From the NCBI GenBank assembly GCA_938034415.1, contig CALHLE010000036.1:20951-84950 (forward strand): 64,000 nt of DNA, in the 5' to 3' direction. The notes beneath the pieces are model-generated. The model was not told the origin of the DNA, did no database searches, and saw only the letters and a list, made by a program, of their open reading frames with translations. How positions within the stretch are numbered: position 1 is the first letter of the stretch; the number at the start of each line of letters is the position of its first letter. Shown piece after piece: positions 56,344 through 64,000 of the stretch. Made by a program: the position numbers and the translations under genes. The stretch comes from an uncultured Anaerolineae bacterium (GTDB lineage Bacteria; Chloroflexota; Anaerolineae; J036; Brachytrichaceae).

Positions 56344-56565
56344 ATGGCCTTCCTGCGACTCTTCGGCCTGCTGCTCGGCTTGTTGGGCGTGACCCTACTG
56401 CTGGTCGGCATCATCTTCGGCGAGGCCGCCGTGCAGGACGTGCCGCTGACCTACGCGCTGTTCGCCATCCTGGTCGGGTTGCTGCTGGCGGTCGGCGCCA
56501 GCGCCGGCGAACGCATGTCCGAGAGGCAGAGAGAGCAGAAAGCCAAGAAGGAGAAGAAGTCTTGA
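56344..56565 (+). CDS. small two-helix membrane protein
   Basis: This 73-residue protein has two hydrophobic segments (FLRLFGLLLGLLGVTLLLVG and LFAILVGLLLAVGASAG) and a Lys/Glu-rich C-terminus. No family is recognised. It is the last gene before the cimA leader promoter. Confidence 0.55.
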   Translation: MAFLRLFGLLLGLLGVTLLLVGIIFGEAAVQDVPLTYALFAILVGLLLAVGASAGERMSERQREQKAKKEKKS

Positions 56566-56571
56566 GCGGAG

Positions 56572-56599
56572 TTGACAATTGCTCCCAGAGGATTAGACT
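56572..56599 (+). promoter_or_regulatory. promoter of the cimA leader
   Basis: TTGACA (56572-56577) and TAGACT (56594-56599) are spaced by 16 nt. The -10 ends 10 nt before the leader peptide ATG, so the transcript would start at most a few nucleotides ahead of it. Confidence 0.7.
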
Positions 56600-56609
56600 T
56601 TTCGGCAGA

Positions 56610-56711
56610 ATGACGCGCGCGATTGCCTCGCAGACCATCGCCATTATTTCGATTCGCGTTTCGATTATTCGGAGCGCGAATCGTGAACACGGGTCGAGGC
56701 AGGCGGGCTGA
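56610..56711 (+). CDS. Ile-rich leader peptide of cimA (33 aa)
   Basis: A 33-codon ORF follows the promoter. It contains seven Ile codons within residues 5-20, including IAII (10-13) and SII (18-20). There are no Leu codons and one Val. It ends 31 nt before an intrinsic-type hairpin upstream of cimA. A 9-bp hairpin (CGATTCGCG at 56650 with CGCGAATCG at 56675) lies over the later Ile codons. A sensor of Ile-tRNA charging for the first enzyme of the citramalate route to isoleucine is a natural reading, but inferred. Confidence 0.8.
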   Translation: MTRAIASQTIAIISIRVSIIRSANREHGSRQAG

Positions 56712-56742
56712 TCGCGTCAGCGATAGATCGCGCAGGTGAATC

Positions 56743-56780
56743 ACAGAGCCTTCCGCAACCCGGAAGGCTCTGTTCGTTTC
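56743..56780 (+). terminator. attenuator terminator upstream of cimA
   Basis: ACAGAGCCTTCCG (56743-56755) and CGGAAGGCTCTGT (56761-56773) form a perfect 13-bp stem with a 5-nt loop, followed by TCGTTTCAATTT. A candidate alternative partner for the 5' arm is GCGGGCT at 56703-56709, at the leader stop codon; this pairing is weaker than in the ilvB case. Confidence 0.75.
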
Positions 56781-56826
56781 AATTTGTGCTTACAACAGAA
56801 TCGCATGAACCAGAGAGGCTGATGCT

Positions 56827-58401
56827 ATGACGACGATGCTTTACGACACGACGTTGCGAGACGGCACACAGGGCGAGGGCGTCAACTTATCCGTCGAGGA
56901 CAAGTTGCGCATCGCGCGGCGGCTGGACGAATTCGGCATGCACTACATCGAGGGGGGCTGGCCCGGCAGCAACCCGAAGGACGCCGAGTTCTTTGCGCGG
57001 GCGAAGGCGCTGGACTTCAAACATGCCCGGCTGGCGGCCTTTGGCAGCACGCGCAAGGCCAACACCAACGTCGAGCAGGACCCGCAGATTCGCATGTTGC
57101 TCGACGCCGACACGCCGGTGGTCACCCTGGTCGCCAAGACCAGCCCCCTGCACGTGACGCACGTGCTGGAGACGACGCTGGAGGAGAACCTGAAGATGAT
57201 CGGCGACAGCGTGGCTTTCTTCAAGGCGCGCGGCAAGGAGGTGATACACGACGCCGAGCATTTCTTCGACGGCTTCAAGCTGGACAAGGACTACGCGCTG
57301 GCCACGCTGCGCGCCGCGCGCGACGCCGGCGCCGACTGGCTGGTGCTGTGCGACACTAACGGCGGCAGCATGCCCTGGGAGATCGAGGAGATCACCCGCT
57401 TCGCCATCCAGGCGCTGCAGAGCGGAGACCCCGGCGCGCCGACGGCGCGCTTTGGGATTCACACCCACAACGACGCCGGCGTAGCGGTGGCCAACGCGCT
57501 GGCCGCGGTGCGCGCCGGCTGCGCGCAGGTGCAGGGCACCATCAACGGCATCGGCGAGCGGGTGGGCAACTGCGACCTGGTGACGACGCTGGCCAACTTG
57601 AAGCTGAAGATGAACGACGACTGCGTGAGCGACGAGCAACTGCGCGGCCTGACCGAGCTGGCGCGCTACGTCTTCGAGATCGCCAACCTCACCCTCGACA
57701 TCCGCCATCCCTACGTCGGCCAGGCGGCCTTCGCGCACAAAGGCGGCATCCACGTCGCCGCCATCCTCAAGGTGGAAGAGAGCTACCAGCACGTTGACCC
57801 GGCGCGCGTGGGCAACCAGAAGCGCGTGCTGGTGAGCGAGCTGAGCGGCCGGGGCAACATCGCCTACAAGGCTAAGGAGTTCGGCCTGAACCCCGACGGC
57901 GCCGAGGTCAGGCAAGTGCTGCAACGCATCAAGGAGATGGAGAACCGCGGCTTCTTCTTCGAGGGCGCCGACGCCAGCGTGGAATTGATGCTGCGTCGCG
58001 CCCAGCCCGGCTACGTCAAGCTGTTCGAGTTGCTCGACTACATGGTGGTCGTCGAGCACCGCGACGGGCGCGGCGTGCTGGCCGAGGCCACCGTCAAGAT
58101 CAAGGTGGACGACGAGATCACCCATACCGCCGCCGAAGGCGACGGGCCGGTCAACGCGCTCGACCTGGCCACGCGCAAGGCGCTGCTGCCGCATTACCCC
58201 AAGCTGAAGAAGATGCGCCTGGTGGATTACAAGGTGCGCATCATTGATAGCGACAAGGCCACCGGCGCCACCACCCGCGTGACGATTGACTCGACCAACG
58301 GCCATCGCACCTGGACGACGGTCGGCTGCTCATCCAATATCGTGGATGCGTCGTGGCAGGCGTTGGCCGACTCGATGGAGTATGCTCTGCTCGTAGCGTA
58401 G
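56827..58401 (+). CDS. cimA: (R)-citramalate synthase
   Basis: This 524-residue enzyme of the isopropylmalate synthase superfamily condenses acetyl-CoA with pyruvate, giving 2-oxobutyrate for isoleucine without threonine deaminase. Motifs: [44 protein letters not shown] and [12 protein letters not shown]. The [11 protein letters not shown] segment and [20 protein letters not shown] separate CimA from LeuA. A C-terminal regulatory domain is present. The Ile-rich leader upstream agrees with this assignment. Confidence 0.93.
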   Translation: MTTMLYDTTLRDGTQGEGVNLSVEDKLRIARRLDEFGMHYIEGGWPGSNPKDAEFFARAKALDFKHARLAAFGSTRKANTNVEQDPQIRMLLDADTPVVTLVAKTSPLHVTHVLETTLEENLKMIGDSVAFFKARGKEVIHDAEHFFDGFKLDKDYALATLRAARDAGADWLVLCDTNGGSMPWEIEEITRFAIQALQSGDPGAPTARFGIHTHNDAGVAVANALAAVRAGCAQVQGTINGIGERVGNCDLVTTLANLKLKMNDDCVSDEQLRGLTELARYVFEIANLTLDIRHPYVGQAAFAHKGGIHVAAILKVEESYQHVDPARVGNQKRVLVSELSGRGNIAYKAKEFGLNPDGAEVRQVLQRIKEMENRGFFFEGADASVELMLRRAQPGYVKLFELLDYMVVVEHRDGRGVLAEATVKIKVDDEITHTAAEGDGPVNALDLATRKALLPHYPKLKKMRLVDYKVRIIDSDKATGATTRVTIDSTNGHRTWTTVGCSSNIVDASWQALADSMEYALLVA

Positions 58402-58455
58402 GGCGCGACGAGCCGGAGCGCCCCGGCTTGCTCAGCGCCGGCGCCGGATAAGGCC

Positions 58456-59304
58456 ATGTCTCACATCCTGGTCGCTACTCTCAGCACCGAGCCACAAGGC
58501 GTCACGCGCGTGCTCGACGCGCTGCTGCAACGCGGCTATCCGATCAAGGAAGTCGTCGTCATCCACACCAGCGGCGCGGCAATCCAGCCGGCCATCGCGC
58601 GCCTGGATGCCGAGTTCGCCGCTGATGTTTACCCCCACCTGCGCTACCACCGCATCCCGCTGCGCGGCCCGGCCGGCCCGGTCACAGACATCCGCTCTGA
58701 AGCGGACATCGGCGCGCTGCTTCGGACGCTTTACCGCGTGTTGCGCGACGCCCGCCGGGCCGACCAGACCATTCACCTGAGCATCACCAGCGGCCGCAAG
58801 ACGATGGCGGTGTATGCGATGGTGGCGGCGCAGTTGGTCTTCCGCGACGAAGATCGCGTCTGGCACATGCTATCGGCAGATCGCGTCGGCGAGGGAGAGA
58901 AGCGCTTACACGTTGAGTCAGACGAGCACGTCGAACTGGTGCCGGTGCCGGTGCTGCGCTGGTCGGATGCTTCAGCCGCCGTCATCCTCGAGGCGACCGA
59001 CGACCCCTGGGAGGCCATCCGACGCCAGCGCCAGTTGGCGCAGGCCGACCTGGCCCGCCGCCGGCGCGAGTTTCTGGAGCGCTATCTCACCCCGGCCGAG
59101 CGGCGCGTGTGCGAGCTCATGGTGCGCGAGGGGCTGGACAACGCTGCCCTGGCGCAGCGCCTTCACCTGAGCGAGCAGACCATCGCCAACCACCTGACGA
59201 AGGTGTATCGCAAGTTCGGCGAGTGGCGCGGCAAAGCCGGCGGCAACCGCGCAGCCCTGATCGCCGAGTTCGCCGGCCACCTGGCCGCCAAGGAGTTGCC
59301 GTGA
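58456..59304 (+). CDS. CARF-domain regulator with LuxR-type HTH (CRISPR-associated)
   Basis: This 282-residue protein has an N-terminal Rossmann-like CARF domain of the NE0113 type: SHILVATLSTEPQGVTRVL at the start and HLSITSGRKTMAVYAMVAA (GRKTM at residues 113-117) in the middle. A linker helix leads to a C-terminal LuxR-type HTH (about residues 209-256: LTPAERRVCELMVREGLDNA, LHLSEQTIANHLTKVYRKF). CARF domains bind cyclic oligoadenylate made by Cas10. The HTH suggests transcriptional control of the adjacent cmr genes. Ring-nuclease activity is also possible. Confidence 0.8.
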   Translation: MSHILVATLSTEPQGVTRVLDALLQRGYPIKEVVVIHTSGAAIQPAIARLDAEFAADVYPHLRYHRIPLRGPAGPVTDIRSEADIGALLRTLYRVLRDARRADQTIHLSITSGRKTMAVYAMVAAQLVFRDEDRVWHMLSADRVGEGEKRLHVESDEHVELVPVPVLRWSDASAAVILEATDDPWEAIRRQRQLAQADLARRRREFLERYLTPAERRVCELMVREGLDNAALAQRLHLSEQTIANHLTKVYRKFGEWRGKAGGNRAALIAEFAGHLAAKELP

Positions 59305-59328
59305 CCGAGCGCGAATAGTAGAGAACTC

Positions 59329-59344
59329 CTACTGTGAACAGTAG
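59329..59344. promoter_or_regulatory. 16-bp palindrome, candidate operator for the CARF-HTH regulator
   Basis: CTACTGT-GA-ACAGTAG is a perfect inverted repeat with 7-nt arms, in the gap between the regulator and the cmr1 stump. A further AGTAG occurs 11 nt before it. It fits the size of a dimeric HTH site, but binding is untested. Confidence 0.45.
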
Positions 59345-59410
59345 ATCTCCCCGATGTCATTTCGTTGCATCGCGGGTAGGATTGTTTTTGCTTACCGATA
59401 AGGAGAGGCC

Positions 59411-59566
59411 ATGAGCGAGACGCCGAGCTTGACCGTGACGCTAGAGACCGTGACGCCGCTGTTTTTGGGCGGGGCAGACCCGCGCGGCGCGCCGGAGTTG
59501 CGAGCGCCGAGTTTTCGCGGGGCGATGCGGTATTGGCTGCGGGCAGCGCTAGGTACAGTAAATTGA
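59411..59566 (+). pseudogene. 5' stump of a resident cmr1 gene (51 codons)
   Basis: An ATG with AGGAGAGG upstream opens a 51-codon frame reading LETVTPLFLGGADPRGAPEL then RAPSFRGAMRYWLRAALG, followed by TVN and a stop. This is the N-terminal RAMP segment of Cmr1. A complete Cmr1 follows at 60061 with the equivalent LTPLFLGGAETRVHPELRAP. The stump is GC-rich like the host, while the sequence from about 59555 on is AT-richer, so the gene was probably cut by insertion or recombination. Confidence 0.8.
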
Positions 59567-59573
59567 AGGTGAG

Positions 59574-60074
59574 ATGGATAGTGCGAGGAAAGAGAGCCTG
59601 CAGTTGACGCTAAGCGTGTATAGGCTGCCCGAAGATGCTAGCGCTCAGCAGTCACTTATCGAGCGAGCAGAAGAAGACCTCTTGAGTGCACTATCTCTAT
59701 ACCGCCGAGGGGCATGTGGCTATCTGCCACTCGCGAACATATGTTTTTTGCTGCATCAGGCTGTGGAGAAGTGGCTGAAAGTGTTCATTGCGGTCCAAGG
59801 TATTCCAATAGATGCCAAAGGTCAACACGATCTCGATAGCCGGTTCAGAGCAGCAGAGACGCAGTGTCCAGAATTCGCAGAGGTTCGACAAAGGATCGAG
59901 AACGTTGCATGCGAGATCCTAGGTCATAGATTCCCCGGTGATCTAAGGTATAGCAACACTCGTGACAACATAGAGCAATGTGTCGAGGTGCTTATGGAAG
60001 CAGCCTTGAGAGTACGCAGGCTTGTCAAACAATATCTTAGTGAACCTCAGGAGAACAGCCGTGAATTATCTTGA
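59574..60074 (+). CDS. HEPN-domain protein
   Basis: This 166-residue protein carries a HEPN core: IERAEEDLLSALSLYRRGAC, then CFLLHQAVEKWLKVFIAVQG and KGQHDLDSRFRAAE. An R-x4-6-H RNase motif is not obvious. GAAGGTGAG precedes the ATG. Base composition and codon use are visibly more AT-rich than the preceding genes. It overlaps the complete cmr1 by 14 nt and so belongs to the same transcript. A role in the CRISPR response is possible by position only. Confidence 0.75.
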   Translation: MDSARKESLQLTLSVYRLPEDASAQQSLIERAEEDLLSALSLYRRGACGYLPLANICFLLHQAVEKWLKVFIAVQGIPIDAKGQHDLDSRFRAAETQCPEFAEVRQRIENVACEILGHRFPGDLRYSNTRDNIEQCVEVLMEAALRVRRLVKQYLSEPQENSRELS

Positions 60075-61260
60075 TTTTGAGTGCGAGGTTCTCACGCCTC
60101 TGTTCTTAGGTGGTGCCGAGACTCGTGTGCATCCTGAACTGAGAGCACCCTCCATACGGGGAGCAATGCGCTACTGGTTCCGTGCCATACTTGGAGGGTC
60201 TACTTTGGTCGCTGCAGGGAATGCTGGAGAGGACCTGAGGAGATTGGAGAACAATATCTTTGGGACAACCGAGAAAGGCTCTGCTGTTGCCGTCTTGGTT
60301 CACTCGGACCAACCGCCACGTGTAAAGACCTTTCACAAAGACCGGGCCATCCGTACCCCAGAAGGCGACTTTCTGCCAACAGGTAAAGACTACCTGCTAT
60401 GGTCTATGGCTGCCAGCGGTCGTCCGGGTACCCCTCGGTATCAGCCTGACCGTGAATACATCGAGCCTGATGTTCGGTTCAACATCCGGTTGCAGTCACG
60501 AACCACCCAGGGAGATGATACCTTGGTCAAGGCGGCAGTAGCGCTTTGGCTTCTTGCCAATCTGGGTGGGTTAGGATCCCGTGCCAATCGAGGAGCAGGA
60601 TCATTGGAAGTCAAGAGCACTGATCCTGTCAGTGGGCTGGCGTTCAAGCCTTCTCGCTCAATAGATGAATTGTGCACTTATCTATCTTCCGGGATTCGCC
60701 GATGCCTCTCTTTGGTGAGCGGCATCGAGACCTGGCCCAAATTTACCGAGCCATCCGAGTACGACATCCTCGCGCCATCGGTGGCGGAAGTGTGGGTGGT
60801 GAGTGGTTCGCCAGATGGTTGGAGGACTCCGTGGGAAGCCCTGGAGGGTATCGGAGCCAAGTTGCGGGATTACCGCAGTCATCGCTCACCTCTCGGACGT
60901 GCCGATCACGATGGGGTGCTGGCTTGGATTGAAGGCGGCGGATCACCGCCGCAGATACAACGGGCGGCATTTGGTCTACCTATCCCGTTTCGTTATTCAG
61001 AAGGTGGACCGAGCGATGTCATCATACCCGAGCAGGGGGACCGGCGCGCTTCGCCACTGCGTATCCGGATCACCCGTCTGACGACGGGTAGATATGTAGG
61101 TGTACTAACTCTCTTCAAGTCTCGTTTCTTAGAAGCGGGCAAACAACTCCAGCTGCAGACCCGTAAGTGGAAGGTTCCCTCCCCTACCAATTATGCTGTT
61201 TATGCTGTCATCCAGGAGTTTATTCGGACCTTTGAGGTCAAGCAGGAGGTGACCTTATGA
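60061..61260 (+). CDS. cmr1: type III-B CRISPR RAMP protein Cmr1
   Basis: This 399-residue protein starts at a GTG (AGGAGA upstream) with NYLDFECEVLTPLFLGGAE followed by RAPSIRGAMRYWFRAILGG, the Cmr1 RAMP signature. GSAVAVLVHSDQPP and the glycine-rich loop LGGLGSRANRGAGSLEV also match RAMP proteins. Cmr1 caps the 3' end of the crRNA-bound Cmr complex. The gene is AT-richer than the chromosome average here. It overlaps the next small ORF by 4 nt. Confidence 0.92.
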   Translation: MNYLDFECEVLTPLFLGGAETRVHPELRAPSIRGAMRYWFRAILGGSTLVAAGNAGEDLRRLENNIFGTTEKGSAVAVLVHSDQPPRVKTFHKDRAIRTPEGDFLPTGKDYLLWSMAASGRPGTPRYQPDREYIEPDVRFNIRLQSRTTQGDDTLVKAAVALWLLANLGGLGSRANRGAGSLEVKSTDPVSGLAFKPSRSIDELCTYLSSGIRRCLSLVSGIETWPKFTEPSEYDILAPSVAEVWVVSGSPDGWRTPWEALEGIGAKLRDYRSHRSPLGRADHDGVLAWIEGGGSPPQIQRAAFGLPIPFRYSEGGPSDVIIPEQGDRRASPLRIRITRLTTGRYVGVLTLFKSRFLEAGKQLQLQTRKWKVPSPTNYAVYAVIQEFIRTFEVKQEVTL

Positions 61261-61357
61261 CGGATGCTATTCCAGGCCTTACCCTCAGCCTTGCACAATA
61301 CTTCGTCCTCGAAACGCAGCAGATAATGGGTTTTGAGCCAGCCAGGGAGGTGATTCA

Positions 61358-61361
<4 letters not shown>
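61257..61361 (+). CDS. 34-aa ORF coupled between cmr1 and cas10
   Basis: This small ORF (MTDAIPGLTLSLAQYF at the start) overlaps the cmr1 stop and the cas10 start by 4 nt each (ATGA on both sides). Such double coupling suggests it is translated, either as a real small protein or as the remains of a deleted gene that keeps coupling intact. No family is recognised. Confidence 0.45.

Positions 61362-64000
<2,639 letters not shown>

Noticed and set aside
56887..58305. 472-codon open frame on the minus strand
   Set aside because: It is antisense to cimA; composition is that of a shadow frame.
59566..59574. Insertion sequence as the cause of the cmr1 truncation
   Set aside because: No transposase gene, terminal inverted repeats or target-site duplication could be seen around the junction.

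Overview
The window is high-GC bacterial chromosome with dense coding on both strands. Gene content suggests a member of the Chloroflexota, probably Anaerolineae-like: a TIGR03663/Agl23-type membrane protein, an R3H-domain AAA ATPase, a DUF512 FeS protein, a sortase, and scpB-rluB-cmk-plsC in the usual order. This placement is inferred from gene families; no rRNA or tRNA gene was found. Many start codons lie only 7-17 nt downstream of a TANNNT -10-like hexamer, so leaderless or near-leaderless transcription looks common. Genes internal to operons more often carry Shine-Dalgarno sequences.

Layout. 1-8.0 kb (mostly minus strand): two polytopic glycosyltransferase-like proteins, a sortase, thymidylate kinase, an R3H ATPase and an acetyltransferase-like protein. 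8-21 kb: a SIS-domain protein, an M24 peptidase, an ATP-grasp-like protein, a SIMPL protein, GH172, ABC-F, an M20 peptidase, a Rieske protein, an O-antigen ligase-like protein, MaoC and a methyltransferase. 21.4-27.8 kb: aspS behind an attenuator, ferredoxin-NADP reductase, RNase P RNA, deoC, ssb. 28-44.7 kb: housekeeping and envelope genes (M23 peptidase, corA, amaP, scpB-rluB-cmk-plsC, glmS, a class V aminotransferase, ychF, a GntR regulator). 44.8-58.4 kb: a branched-chain amino acid cluster ilvB-ilvN-ilvC-(ABC ATPase)-leuA-(broken racemase)-leuC-(nucleotidyltransferase pair)-leuD-(second nucleotidyltransferase)-cimA. 58.4-64 kb: the start of a type III-B CRISPR (Cmr) locus, running off the window inside cas10.

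The strongest finding is three leader-peptide attenuators that share one design. Each has a promoter whose -10 box lies 9-13 nt before the AUG of a 22-33 residue leader peptide rich in the amino acid concerned, followed by an intrinsic terminator and then the structural gene. The ilvB leader is rich in Leu and Val with one Ile. The cimA leader carries seven Ile codons, matching its place at the entry to isoleucine synthesis. The aspS leader carries four Asp and two Asn codons, matching an AspRS with features of the non-discriminating type. For ilvB and aspS an antiterminator pairing can be read directly from the sequence.

The CRISPR end shows mosaic history. A CARF protein with a LuxR-type helix-turn-helix is followed by a short palindrome, a 51-codon high-GC stump of cmr1, and then a visibly AT-richer block (HEPN gene, complete cmr1, a 34-codon coupled ORF, cas10). 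This reads as replacement of a resident Cmr module by an incoming one.
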